64,000 nucleotides of DNA from an uncultured Acetatifactor sp. (GCA_934436245.1 CAKSAM010000009.1:1-64000), one strand, 5' to 3'. Counted from the first letter of the stretch, positions 7,541 to 16,129 are shown. Program-made: numbers and translations. The notes: generated from the sequence alone by a model not told the origin.

Positions 7541-8854
7541 TTAGTTTTCCATCCGCCAGAAATATGCACTGTACGCAGGCAGAAGACTGCCGCCGCCAAA
7601 GTCATGTTTCTCTCCGGTGATCAGATCCACCGCCGTTCCACAGCCGGCATCAAAATGTGCCATGAAGTCCTCTCCGTCCGCATTGATGGCCACCATGACT
7701 CTCTCATGCTCCGACTTTCTCTCGAAAATGCACTGCTTATTGGTCAACAGTACTGAACGGAAGGCTCCGTAATTCAGTGCCTCAGAATGCTTCTTGGCCT
7801 CTGCCAGTCTGCTGATCCAGTCGCACAGGCCGTTCCACTCCGGCTTGTCAAAGCAGGGACGCAATGCGGGGTCGCCATCTTCTTTTCTTGCTTTGAAGCC
7901 CCATTCGCTTCCATAGTAGACACAGGGAATCCCCGGCATGCCGAATGCCATGGCATAGATCAGCGGCAGATGCTTCTCATTACTCAAAATACTTGCCACT
8001 CGGGTCACATCGTGGTTATCCACGAAGGACAACAGGTGCTTTCCCTTATATAATGTCCAGTTCTCCGGTCCGAACTGGCGCAGCAGGGAATGCACGATCT
8101 CGAACATGTTCATACTGTTGAAGCTGCTGTAAAGTCCCTTATAGCACTCGTAGTTCGTTGCGGAATGCAGCATCTGATCATTCATCAGGCGGTTATAATC
8201 TCCGTGAAGCATCTCCCCTAATAAGAAGAAATCCTGCTTGTAGGCACCGGTCACTTCCCGCAGTCTTCTGACAAAGTTCTCATCCAGGCTGTACGCCACA
8301 TCCAGACGCAGACCGTCGATGCCAAATTCATCGATCCAGCCCTTCACGCTGTCTAACAGGTAGTTCACTACCTCCGGGTTCTGCAGGTTCAGCTTCACCA
8401 GATCAAAGCAGCCTTCCCAGCCCTCATACCACAGTCCGTCGTTGTAGTTGGAATTGCCGCCGAAATCGATACGGTAGAACCAGTTCACATAAGGAGAGTT
8501 CTCCCAGTTTTTGATCACATCCTGAAACTGTGCAAAGCCTCTGCCCACATGATTGAACACACCATCTAACACAACCCGGATTCCTGCCGCATGCAGTGCG
8601 TCACATACTTCCTTAAAATCTTCATTGGTTCCCAGTCTTACATCAATTTTACGGTAATCCCTGGTATTGTAACCATGAGTATCCGATTCAAATACCGGAG
8701 AGAAATAAACGGCATTCACTCCCAGCTTCTGCATATGGGGGATCCACTCCTCCACACGTTTGATCTCATGTCTCTGTACTCCGTCATTTTCAAAAGGAAC
8801 TCCGCAGAATCCCATAGGATAGATCTGATAAAAAACACTTTCATAAGCCCACAT
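7541..8854 (-). CDS. GH13 alpha-amylase family enzyme
   Basis: Glycoside hydrolase of the (beta/alpha)8 amylase fold, probably an intracellular maltodextrin/cyclomaltodextrin hydrolase since no signal peptide is present. The four conserved regions are visible: VVLDGVFNHVG, DGLRLDVAYSLDE (nucleophile Asp), LLGEMLHGDY (acid/base Glu) and FVDNHDVTR (stabilising Asp). I start it at the ATG of MWAYESVFYQIYPMGFCG, the family's usual beginning, with GGTGA just upstream; ATGs at 8887 and 8866 would add only 11 or 4 residues, and the first lies inside a short tandem repeat. It leads a group with a glycolipid glycosyltransferase and a PlsY-like gene. A 194-bp repeat lies just upstream. Confidence 0.9.
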   Translation of the reverse strand: MWAYESVFYQIYPMGFCGVPFENDGVQRHEIKRVEEWIPHMQKLGVNAVYFSPVFESDTHGYNTRDYRKIDVRLGTNEDFKEVCDALHAAGIRVVLDGVFNHVGRGFAQFQDVIKNWENSPYVNWFYRIDFGGNSNYNDGLWYEGWEGCFDLVKLNLQNPEVVNYLLDSVKGWIDEFGIDGLRLDVAYSLDENFVRRLREVTGAYKQDFFLLGEMLHGDYNRLMNDQMLHSATNYECYKGLYSSFNSMNMFEIVHSLLRQFGPENWTLYKGKHLLSFVDNHDVTRVASILSNEKHLPLIYAMAFGMPGIPCVYYGSEWGFKARKEDGDPALRPCFDKPEWNGLCDWISRLAEAKKHSEALNYGAFRSVLLTNKQCIFERKSEHERVMVAINADGEDFMAHFDAGCGTAVDLITGEKHDFGGGSLLPAYSAYFWRMEN

Positions 8855-8876
8855 ATTGGTCACCATGCCTTTCTGC

Positions 8877-8919
8877 CTTAATTTCATGTTGTCTTAATTT
8901 CATGTTGTCTTAATTTCAT
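8877..8919. repeat. 16-bp tandem repeat at the GH13 start
   Basis: About 2.7 copies of the unit CTTAATTTCATGTTGT are arranged head to tail (8877-8892, 8893-8908, 8909-8919). Each unit carries a CAT, so on the minus strand an ATG recurs every 16 bases. Changes in copy number would move or add upstream start codons. Confidence 0.7.
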
Positions 8920-8940
8920 ACTTTGTACTCATAATATTAT

Positions 8941-9134
8941 GATGCCAGGGTCAAAAGGTCTAAGCCCACATGAGCTTGCTCATAGGTGGGTGAAAGACCT
9001 TAGGACCCGCCCCGATATGAGCATAAAAGTGGGATGATAATCCCACGATATGCGAATATTGGGTCGGATTGTGGGAGTGCATAGCACGAAGCAATCCGTA
9101 GGCATCAAAGTCGGGGGCTTTTGACCCCGACATC
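8941..9134 (+). repeat. 194-bp interspersed palindromic element, copy A
   Basis: This is the best-preserved copy of a repeat that also occurs at 19313-19506 and 35685-35878, with a solo end at 21769-21799. The ends form imperfect terminal inverted repeats (GATGCCAGGGTCAAAAG at the left, the complement of GATGTCGGGGTCAAAAG at the right). The direct repeat ATATTAT flanks both sides (8934-8940 and 9135-9141), as expected of a target-site duplication. Internal hairpins include CCCACATGAGC/GCTCATAGGTGGG, GTGGGAT/ATCCCAC and GTCGGGGG/CCCCGAC. It carries no open gene. The element sits between the GH13 promoter region and the end of the helicase gene. Confidence 0.8.
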
Positions 9135-9141
9135 ATATTAT

Positions 9142-9346
9142 CATTGACTGGTTCAGTACTACTTTTATGATTTGTCCACATCCATTCTTTTGCTATTATA
9201 CATCATTTTTGATTCATCTGTCGTTTTTTTTGTGAAAAAACTCAAATAATCCACAAAATCCACCGAGTTATCCACATATACACACATGTCATATGTGGTT
9301 ATGTGGATTGTCATGTTGTATATCAACTCTGTTATCATATCGAATG
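9142..9346. promoter_or_regulatory. AT-rich intergenic region with DnaA-box-like sites
   Basis: TTATCCACA, a perfect DnaA box, lies at 9268-9276. One-mismatch versions lie at 9172-9180 (TTGTCCACA) and 9247-9255 (TAATCCACA), and weaker ones lie on the other strand near 9294-9310. Runs of T and A separate them. This may be a DnaA-binding cluster or a chance group in AT-rich DNA; no replication gene is near. Confidence 0.35.
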
Positions 9347-11968
9347 TCATCGTTGCTGCCACAACCATGCATCCCAGAATCGTTCCACCTTTTTTGCCAC
9401 CGTGTCCACGCTCACAGGATGCACCTGCTCCCACTCCCTGGGAAACATTCTACGATAAGAATACTGCTGGAACCGCTCATCCAGCAGTACGATGATGCCT
9501 ACATCCTCAGCCGTCCGGATCACTCTTCCTGCCGCCTGCAATACTTTATTCATTCCCGGATAACGGTAGGAATAATCAAAGCCGTTTTCCCCATTCTCAT
9601 CAAAATAGTCCTTCAGTATCTCCCGTTCACAGCCTACCTGCGGCAGACCGGTCCCCACAACGATGACACCGATCAGGCTGTCTTTCTTCAGATCAATGCC
9701 TTCTCCGAAGATGCCGCCCAGCACACAGAAGCCGATCAGTGTCTGCTCCTCTTCCTCCTCGATCTCCATGCCGATGAGACTCTGCAGGTCGCAGTCTTCA
9801 TTCCCCCGGAAGCGGTTCAGGAAGTATTCCCGTTCCTCTTCATTCATGGAGTCCTGCTGCACCAGACATTCCTCTTCCTCCGTCAAAAAGTACTGCACAT
9901 AGATCTCATAAATATGATTCATAAAAGAATAAGATGGGAAAAAAACCATGTAATTGCCGTGCCGGTTCTTCACGACTTCGTGAATGTAACGGGCAATATT
10001 GTAATATTCCTCCTGGGATCTTCTGGTGAATTTACTGGTCACGTCTCCGGCGATCAATATGGTACGCTTCTCGGGATCAAATACCGAGTGGGCATATACC
10101 TCATAATCTTGCTTCTCTCCGCCCAATAGATTCTTATAATACTGGATTGGCAGAAATGTGGCGGAAAACAGGATTGTACTGCGTCCTCTGAGCATACATT
10201 CCTTCAGATTCTCCCGGGGATTGACACAGAACAGCTTCAGTTCAAAGCTTCCATCCTCACACAGCCTGGTATATTTCACATAGTTTTCATCCTGTCTCTC
10301 ATAAATATCCAGAAAATGACTGAGTATGAAATAAAAATCCAGCAGCTTCTCCCGTACCTCGAGACTGACCTTCTCCTGTTCCTGCAGATAATCACTGATC
10401 AGAGCATGAAGTCTGTTCAGGGGCTGTACCAGCATATCAATATCATCTACCAGCCGGTAACCATCACAATCCCGCTTCATGAACAGCATCTGTGCATTGC
10501 ATTTTTCCAGCAGCTGGCTGATCCGCTCTGCATATCCTTCCCGTACAAAGATACTCTTTCCGTCTGTCTTTCTTCCCTTGCGGCCTTTTACATAGAGAGA
10601 ATCCGTATCACCTGTTTCCCCTAACGGTAACTCTCTTGGCAGTTGTTTTGACGCTTCTGTCATTTCTAATGTCATCTGCCCGGAAATCCCGTCTTTCTCA
10701 CGCTTTTTCAGGGCTGCCTCTTCCATTTCTGACATAATTGTCTGTTTGATTTCCCTCTTGAGTTCCAATAAATCTTCCTTCCGCAAAGGTGCGCTGTACA
10801 TCTCTCTGCCCCGCTCTAAGAGGTTATGTGCCTCATCGATCAGAAATACATAATTGCCCTGGCTGCCGTCCCCAAAGAAGCGCTTCAGATACACATGGGG
10901 ATCAAAGAGGTAATTGTAGTCACCGATGATCCCATCGGCAAACAGACTTAAGTCCAATCCGAACTCAAAGGGACATACCTGATATTTCAGGGCATATTCT
11001 TCTATCCTGCTTCTCGTAAAGCTTTCCTCATGAGTCAGAAGGTCATAGATTGCATCGTTCACCCGGTCAAAATGACCTTTGGCATAGGGGCACTGCTCCG
11101 GATTGCACTCGGTGTGTCCCTGAAAACAGATCTTTTCCTTGGCCGTCAGGATGATACTCTTAAACCGCAATCCCTTTTCCCGAAGCAGTGAGAAAGTATC
11201 CTCTGCCACCGTCCGGGTAATGGTCTTGGCGGTGAGATAGAACAGCTTGTCCCCCATATCCTTTCCCATGGCCTTTACTGTGGGGAAAATGGTTGAAATA
11301 GTCTTGCCGACTCCCGTAGGCGCTTCAATAAATAGTTTTCTCTTGTGGTAAATGGTCTGATACACATAGCTGACCAGTTCCTTCTGTCCGTCACGATAGT
11401 CAAAGGGAAACTGCAGTCCGGCGATGGACTGTTGCCTCAGTTCTCTCCACTGCCAGGTATAATCCGCCCATTTGCGGTAATCGCTGATCAAAGACTGAAA
11501 CCAGACCTCTAATGCAGCAAATTCAAAATCCTCATAAAAATAGCGGATATCTTCCGACTCTATATTACAATAGGTCAGCCGCACCCGGATATAGGGCAGT
11601 TCTTTCTGTAAGCTGTACATATACGCATAGCATTTTGCCTGGGCAATATGTAACGGCATTGGGGCTTTCAGCTTCGACAGATCTCTATAGGTTCCCTTGA
11701 TCTCATCAATGGTGGTTTCTCCATTCTGCTCGATGATGCCGTCAGCCCGTCCTTCCACAATAATAATATAATCTCCCGCATCATGAGTATATTTCAATGC
11801 TACCTCGGCCTGATACTCCGCCCCCATGCGGCGCTGTATCATACGATGGATCCTGCTGCCCTCCTGCATGGCATTCTCCGGAGATCCCTGTCTCCTGTCG
11901 TCGATATCGCCACTGCGCAGGATAAACTCCACCAGATTACGTACCGATATTCTGACCTCTCCTGCCAC
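9347..11968 (-). CDS. PD-(D/E)XK nuclease fused to XPD/DinG-type Fe-S helicase
   Basis: An 873-residue protein with two parts. Residues about 1-150 look like a RecB/Cas4-type nuclease: GSRIHRMIQRRM, EGRADGIIEQNGETTIDEIKGTYRD (Asp, Glu and Lys of the active site) and the AQAKCYAYMY helix. From about residue 185 an XPD-family superfamily 2 helicase follows: EAPTGVGKTIST (Walker A), LIDEAHNLLERG (DEAH) and QAAGRVIRT (motif VI). Cysteines in KICFQGHTECNPEQCPYAKGHF and later VCPFEFGLD fit the Fe-S cluster loop. It likely unwinds and processes DNA during repair. The start is a GTG at 11968 preceded by GGGAGGTG. An acidic/basic linker at about 420-480 is variable. The family exists in Firmicutes, but its role is poorly known. 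Confidence 0.85.
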   Translation of the reverse strand: MAGEVRISVRNLVEFILRSGDIDDRRQGSPENAMQEGSRIHRMIQRRMGAEYQAEVALKYTHDAGDYIIIVEGRADGIIEQNGETTIDEIKGTYRDLSKLKAPMPLHIAQAKCYAYMYSLQKELPYIRVRLTYCNIESEDIRYFYEDFEFAALEVWFQSLISDYRKWADYTWQWRELRQQSIAGLQFPFDYRDGQKELVSYVYQTIYHKRKLFIEAPTGVGKTISTIFPTVKAMGKDMGDKLFYLTAKTITRTVAEDTFSLLREKGLRFKSIILTAKEKICFQGHTECNPEQCPYAKGHFDRVNDAIYDLLTHEESFTRSRIEEYALKYQVCPFEFGLDLSLFADGIIGDYNYLFDPHVYLKRFFGDGSQGNYVFLIDEAHNLLERGREMYSAPLRKEDLLELKREIKQTIMSEMEEAALKKREKDGISGQMTLEMTEASKQLPRELPLGETGDTDSLYVKGRKGRKTDGKSIFVREGYAERISQLLEKCNAQMLFMKRDCDGYRLVDDIDMLVQPLNRLHALISDYLQEQEKVSLEVREKLLDFYFILSHFLDIYERQDENYVKYTRLCEDGSFELKLFCVNPRENLKECMLRGRSTILFSATFLPIQYYKNLLGGEKQDYEVYAHSVFDPEKRTILIAGDVTSKFTRRSQEEYYNIARYIHEVVKNRHGNYMVFFPSYSFMNHIYEIYVQYFLTEEEECLVQQDSMNEEEREYFLNRFRGNEDCDLQSLIGMEIEEEEEQTLIGFCVLGGIFGEGIDLKKDSLIGVIVVGTGLPQVGCEREILKDYFDENGENGFDYSYRYPGMNKVLQAAGRVIRTAEDVGIIVLLDERFQQYSYRRMFPREWEQVHPVSVDTVAKKVERFWDAWLWQQR

Positions 11969-12097
11969 GTGACTTCACCTCCCTCGACAGATCAGATTTC
12001 TATGATGTCCAGATGCCTACGAATTGCTCCGCCGCAGTGCGATCCTCGCAGAGCGTTTATTGTTGCAAAAGACGCAATTTCCTATGCACTAATAAAA

Positions 12098-12136
12098 CTC
12101 CCCAGGTAAATAGTACTCTATCTCACCTGGGGAGTC
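12098..12136 (-). terminator. Rho-independent terminator of the HPr-like gene
   Basis: Perfect 11-base arms ACTCCCCAGGT (12098-12108) and ACCTGGGGAGT (12126-12136) with a 17-base loop are followed on the minus strand by TTTTATTA. It lies 28 bases beyond the HPr-like stop codon. Confidence 0.8.
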
Positions 12137-12164
12137 AAATCACATTCTGTTATTACGAGAAGCC

Positions 12165-12389
12165 TTAACATGCAATCGCATACTGTCTCAACAACTCTTC
12201 GAATTTATCATTGTAGCCGTCATAAGACACAGTCAACGGCTTCGTGAAATCCAATCCATACACTCCAAGGAATGACTTGGCATCGATTACGTATCTGTTA
12301 TAGCATATATCAATATCAAAATCACACTTTGAAGTTACATCAACAAAATGCTTCACGTCTTCAGGTGTCAAACGGATCGTCTTTAACAT
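12165..12389 (-). CDS. HPr-like small protein without the phosphorylatable histidine
   Basis: A 74-residue protein whose length and pattern (DVTSKCDFDIDICYNRYVIDAKSFLGVYGLDFTKPLTVSYDG) match the HPr fold, including the helix after the regulatory serine position. The usual GLHARPA active-site histidine is absent, as the matching stretch reads DVTSKCDF, so it cannot act as a normal PTS carrier. Such proteins are common in Clostridia and may be regulatory or structural. I start it at the ATG following AAAGGAAGGAACCAGAA; an ATG nine codons earlier lies upstream of that ribosome site. It has its own promoter and terminator and is thus monocistronic. Confidence 0.75.
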   Translation of the reverse strand: MLKTIRLTPEDVKHFVDVTSKCDFDIDICYNRYVIDAKSFLGVYGLDFTKPLTVSYDGYNDKFEELLRQYAIAC

Positions 12390-12483
12390 TTCTGGTTCCT
12401 TCCTTTCAACTTTCAATCAGTAAATTCAATCGTAAGTAAAATATACAACAGGGTACCTTCCCCTCACATTTGAAATCACTATT

Positions 12484-12511
12484 ATTATAGCCAACCATCC
12501 CCAAATGTAAA
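12484..12511 (-). promoter_or_regulatory. Predicted promoter of the HPr-like gene
   Basis: On the minus strand TTTACA (12506-12511) and TATAAT (12484-12489) are 16 bases apart. The leader to the ATG at 12389 would be about 88 bases. Confidence 0.5.
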
Positions 12512-12664
12512 GCTGTTTTTTTCTTCCAGAAAGCGCACATTTTGGCATTTTTACCACTCTGTTATCATTTTCACAATATATGTTCGCCGTACGGAAAACC
12601 TTTTCGGCGTTTTGTATATTTGTTGCGTTACCGCAGTAAAATATAAATCCCAATTTGGCGAAAT

Positions 12665-13432
12665 CTACTGAAATTCCACCATATATTCTTGGAACCTCAG
12701 CGGCAGCATATTTTGCTGTAATTCCCTGTTTTCACGTTCTTTTATGGCTATTGTATGACAGAAAGAGCAGAAAAGTTCCCGGTAATGTTTCTCCTGCGTG
12801 GACAATTTCTCCGTCTCCGGCCTTACTTTCTCCCATGCGTCCTTCCCCTGCAGCGTATACCATGGCTTTCCGGCCGGATGTATCCCAAACAGGTAACGTC
12901 CTGCATCGAACAACAGAAAGTCCTCCATAGGAAAACGGTCTGCAAAATGTACCATCAAAAAGGTCAGAATATTGTTCTTCGGTGCTATTTTCGAGTAGAG
13001 GATTGTATTCTCCAACTCTTCAAATCGCACAAAACCTTTAAGATGATGATACTCATTCCCGGCTCCCCTTGCAAGGCTGAAGGTCTGGTTCACATAGGCG
13101 TCTGCCATGGCATCCAACAGATGTCCCGGCAGACATCTCTCGGAAAGTCCCTTTGCAATGGTACGGTATACTGCCTGGGCTTTCTCCGGCTTTGGGGAAG
13201 ACAATGCCAGGCACAGTCTTTCATAGTCTTCCTCGCCGAATCTGCGCTTCAATGTCCGGATCACCTTCACCGTCTTCTCCGGATCCGGCACTACTTCCAC
13301 GGACTCGGAGAACAGCAGATTCTCGTCTATGGTAGTGACCATGGTATCCCGGACAGGAACATGGTCTTCATAAGTATTGTAAATGGCTGTGAAAATTCCT
13401 TCCAGCGAATCCTCACAATGATATATCTTCAT
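12665..13432 (-). CDS. DUF4130 putative DNA metabolism protein (TIGR03915 type)
   Basis: A 255-residue protein beginning MKIYHCEDSLEGIFTAIYNTYE, the typical opening of this family, with GNEYHHLKGFVRFEE and HFADRFPMEDFLLFDAGR as further conserved blocks and a C-terminal YRELFCSFCHTIAIKERENRELQQNMLPLRFQEYMVEF segment. It is nearly always encoded beside a radical SAM protein, as here. DNA repair or modification is proposed because the C-terminal part resembles uracil-DNA-glycosylase-like folds; the substrate is unknown. I start it at 13432, preceded by GGGAGGCAAAGG; an earlier ATG at 13492 has no good site. It is the second gene of the pair and probably shares the LexA-boxed promoter. Confidence 0.8.
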   Translation of the reverse strand: MKIYHCEDSLEGIFTAIYNTYEDHVPVRDTMVTTIDENLLFSESVEVVPDPEKTVKVIRTLKRRFGEEDYERLCLALSSPKPEKAQAVYRTIAKGLSERCLPGHLLDAMADAYVNQTFSLARGAGNEYHHLKGFVRFEELENTILYSKIAPKNNILTFLMVHFADRFPMEDFLLFDAGRYLFGIHPAGKPWYTLQGKDAWEKVRPETEKLSTQEKHYRELFCSFCHTIAIKERENRELQQNMLPLRFQEYMVEFQ

Positions 13433-13558
13433 ATAATAACCTTTGCCTCCCTCTGCTTCTGTTCTCCTCTCTGTCCGCTGCCAGCTTATCATTTATAGCA
13501 TCGCCTGATTTCGCAAGTCATCTGTAATGAGAAGTCTTCGGCAAACTTTTCCTGACTA

Positions 13559-14911
13559 TTACAGTTCCCCCACCACTGCAGGCAGTATTTCCTCCTGCCG
13601 CACCCCGGTCTGGAACATCCCATCATCGAACAAGGTCATCTGCCGGTAGCTCATGCCATCACTGCCGAACCGGATCCGTTCCTTCGGATCTGTCAGATTC
13701 CGCACAATATAATCTTCCTCCAATTTTGTGGGATACATCATCCTGCCGCCACAGGTAATAAAATAAACCGCACGCTTCATCACCACGCCCAGCTTCTTCA
13801 GATCCTGAAACGTAAGCTTCGTGCTCCTCCTGGCACCGAGGATCCGCCTGGCGCTCTTCACACCAATTCCCGGCACCCTCAGCAGCGTCTCATAAGGTGC
13901 TCTGTTGATCTCCACCGGGAAGCATTCCAGATGCCGCACCGCCCAATCCTCCTTGGGATCCAGCATCACATTAAAAAACGGTCTTCTCTCATCCAACAGT
14001 TCCTCTGCCTGAAACCCATAAAACCGTAAAAGCCAGTCTGCCTGATACAGACGATGCTCCCGCAGAAGCGGCGGTCCCCCCGGAAGCGCCGGCAGGCTCT
14101 TGTCTTCGTTGACCTTTACAAAGGCGGAATAAAATACCCTCTTTAGCTCAAACTTCTGATACAGGCTCTCCGCCACATTTAAAATCTGGTAATCCGTCTC
14201 CGGGGTTGCCCCTATGATCATCTGGGTAGACTGTCCACCGGATACAAAGTGGGGACTCTTACGATACAGGATCACTTCCTCCTTATTCGCATGGATGCCG
14301 TTCTGAATCTGCCGCATAGGTGTCAGAATATTTTTCCGGTGCTTGTTCGGTGCCAGCGTCCGCAGCCCCTCCGCCGTCGGCAGTTCCAGATTCACACTCA
14401 TACGGTCTGCCAGATATCCCATCCGCTCCACCAGCTCCGGATCCGCCCCCGGAATTGCCTTCACATGAACATAACCATTAAAATGATACTGGTTACGTAG
14501 CAGCCATAGGGTCCGGTACAATAGTTCCATGGTAAAGGTGGGATCCTGTATGATGCCGGAGCTTAAAAACAACCCTTCTATATAATTACGACGATAGAAT
14601 TCCATGGTCAGCGTGCAGATCTCCTCCGGGGTGAACGTGGCTCTGGGGACATCGTTGGACTTCCGGTTCAGGCAATATTTGCAATCGAAGATACATTCAT
14701 TGGTCATCAGGATCTTCAATAAAGAAATACATCTGCCGTCGGAAGAAAAGCTGTGACAGATCCCTGCCTTCGCACAGTTCCCCATGTGCTTCCCGTCGCC
14801 CTTACGTTCCACACCACTGGAAGTACAGGCCACATCATATTTTGCTGCATCCGTCAGGATCTCCAGCTTCTGCATGATGGACAATTCTACATTCTGTATG
14901 AGATATTCCAT
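13559..14911 (-). CDS. Radical SAM putative DNA repair protein (TIGR03916 type)
   Basis: A 450-residue radical SAM enzyme. The [4Fe-4S] motif is CIFDCKYC at about residues 75-82 (Cys-x3-Cys-x2-Cys), within TNECIFDCKYCLNRKSNDVPRA. A C-terminal helix-hairpin-helix DNA-binding motif is visible as LLRVPGIGVKSARRILGARR (about 345-364). Extra cysteines occur near the N-terminus (GNCAKAGICHSF). The family is paired with the DUF4130 protein, encoded next on the same strand, and is thought to act on damaged or modified DNA; the reaction is unknown. The ATG follows AAAGGCGG. Two LexA-type boxes lie 37-78 bases upstream, suggesting SOS control. Confidence 0.85.
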   Translation of the reverse strand: MEYLIQNVELSIMQKLEILTDAAKYDVACTSSGVERKGDGKHMGNCAKAGICHSFSSDGRCISLLKILMTNECIFDCKYCLNRKSNDVPRATFTPEEICTLTMEFYRRNYIEGLFLSSGIIQDPTFTMELLYRTLWLLRNQYHFNGYVHVKAIPGADPELVERMGYLADRMSVNLELPTAEGLRTLAPNKHRKNILTPMRQIQNGIHANKEEVILYRKSPHFVSGGQSTQMIIGATPETDYQILNVAESLYQKFELKRVFYSAFVKVNEDKSLPALPGGPPLLREHRLYQADWLLRFYGFQAEELLDERRPFFNVMLDPKEDWAVRHLECFPVEINRAPYETLLRVPGIGVKSARRILGARRSTKLTFQDLKKLGVVMKRAVYFITCGGRMMYPTKLEEDYIVRNLTDPKERIRFGSDGMSYRQMTLFDDGMFQTGVRQEEILPAVVGEL

Positions 14912-14947
14912 GCAATCACCGCCTTTTACCTAGAATTTCCAAGATCA

Positions 14948-14989
14948 GAACATTTGTTCTTGTGTGTATATAATCTAGCACATATGTTC
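14948..14989. promoter_or_regulatory. Pair of LexA (SOS) boxes between the radical SAM gene and asnA
   Basis: GAACATTTGTTC (14948-14959) matches the Gram-positive core GAAC-N4-GTTC exactly. GCACATATGTTC (14978-14989) differs at one position and continues into the trailing CG of the longer consensus. Centres are 30 bases apart, about three helical turns, and they flank an AT-rich TATATAAT region. They lie 37 bases from the radical SAM start and about 120 from the divergent asnA start, so the DNA-metabolism pair is the more likely target. Confidence 0.6.
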
Positions 14990-15108
14990 GATTTTTGCAA
15001 GTGGTTATTTTTTCCGAAAAAGGACTTGCAAAATCGCGCATTTCGCTGTTAAATAATATAGGAGTATTTTGTAACACAAGCCGCCCGGCGGCAGAATGAG
15101 AGGTCAGT

Positions 15109-16119
15109 ATGTCAGATATTGTCATACCTAAAAATTATAAGTCTCAGCTGAACCTGTATGAGACACAGGTTGCCATTAAGACAGTGAAGGACTTTTTCCA
15201 GGGATTGTTGGCGGAGCGCCTGCACCTGCTGCGCGTATCCGCTCCTTTATTTGTGGATCCCACATCCGGACTGAACGATAATCTGAACGGTGTGGAGCGT
15301 CCCGTGAATTTCCATATTGCAGCGCAGGGAGACCGTGAGGCAGAAATTGTACAGTCTCTGGCAAAATGGAAGCGCTATGCCCTGCAGAAATATGGTTTTA
15401 AGCCCGGTGAAGGACTCTACACCGATATGAGTGCCATCCGTCAGGATGAAGAGTCCGACAACATCCACTCCATCTACGTGGATCAGTGGGACTGGGAGAA
15501 GATCATTACAAAAGAAGAACGGAATCTGGAGACTTTGAAGGAGACCGTCCGCACCGTATACAAGGTTCTTCGCAAGACCGAGAAGTATATGTCCATCCAC
15601 TACGATTACATTGAGGAGATCCTTCCTCATGATATCTTCTTCGTGACCACTAGTGAGCTGGAGGAAATGTTCCCGGATTACTCTCCGAAGGAGCGTGAAT
15701 ACTACATTGCCAAGGCAAAGGGCGCTGTCTGCATCATGCAGATCGGCGAGACCCTAGAGAACGGCAAGCCTCATGACGGTCGTGCACCGGACTATGATGA
15801 CTGGGCTCTGAATGCCGATATCGTAGTATATTACCCGGTTCTTGACATTGCTCTGGAGCTGTCCAGCATGGGTATCCGTGTAGATAAAAAGGCTCTGTTA
15901 GATCAGTTACAGAAGGCAGGCTGCCCCGAGCGTGCAGAGCTTCCTTATCACAAGGCAATCATTAACGGTGAGCTTCCCCTTACCATCGGCGGTGGTATCG
16001 GTCAGTCCCGTATCTGTATGTTCTTCTTAAGAAAAGCACACATCGGCGAAGTACAGTGTTCTCTGTGGTCCGATGAAGTTATGGAGACTGCAAAAGAGAA
16101 CGGCTTACAGCTGTTATAA
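15109..16119 (+). CDS. asnA: Aspartate-ammonia ligase
   Basis: Makes asparagine from aspartate, ammonia and ATP in the cytosol. The 336 residues match the family's usual length of about 330-340, with the class II aminoacyl-tRNA-synthetase-like fold: VSAPLFVDPTSGLNDNLNGVERPVNF, the KWKRYALQKYGF helix and the C-terminal GGGIGQSRICMFFLRKAHIGEVQ motif. GAGAGG lies just upstream of the ATG. It is monocistronic with its own terminator. The window also encodes the tRNA-dependent route to asparagine (aspS-gatCAB), so free asparagine and Asn-tRNA are probably made separately. Confidence 0.95.
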   Translation: MSDIVIPKNYKSQLNLYETQVAIKTVKDFFQGLLAERLHLLRVSAPLFVDPTSGLNDNLNGVERPVNFHIAAQGDREAEIVQSLAKWKRYALQKYGFKPGEGLYTDMSAIRQDEESDNIHSIYVDQWDWEKIITKEERNLETLKETVRTVYKVLRKTEKYMSIHYDYIEEILPHDIFFVTTSELEEMFPDYSPKEREYYIAKAKGAVCIMQIGETLENGKPHDGRAPDYDDWALNADIVVYYPVLDIALELSSMGIRVDKKALLDQLQKAGCPERAELPYHKAIINGELPLTIGGGIGQSRICMFFLRKAHIGEVQCSLWSDEVMETAKENGLQLL

Positions 16120-16129
16120 TAGCATTCAG

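Noticed and set aside
8960..9181. 73-codon open frame within the 194-bp repeat
   Set aside because: It runs through the hairpins of the repeat, is not kept open in the other copies and starts outside the element.
9293..10129. Long open frame on the plus strand opposite the helicase C-terminus
   Set aside because: It is antisense to strongly conserved helicase motifs and its translation shows no family features.
12426..12653. 75-codon open frame on the minus strand upstream of the HPr-like gene
   Set aside because: It overlaps the predicted promoter, has no ribosome site and shows no protein-like pattern.
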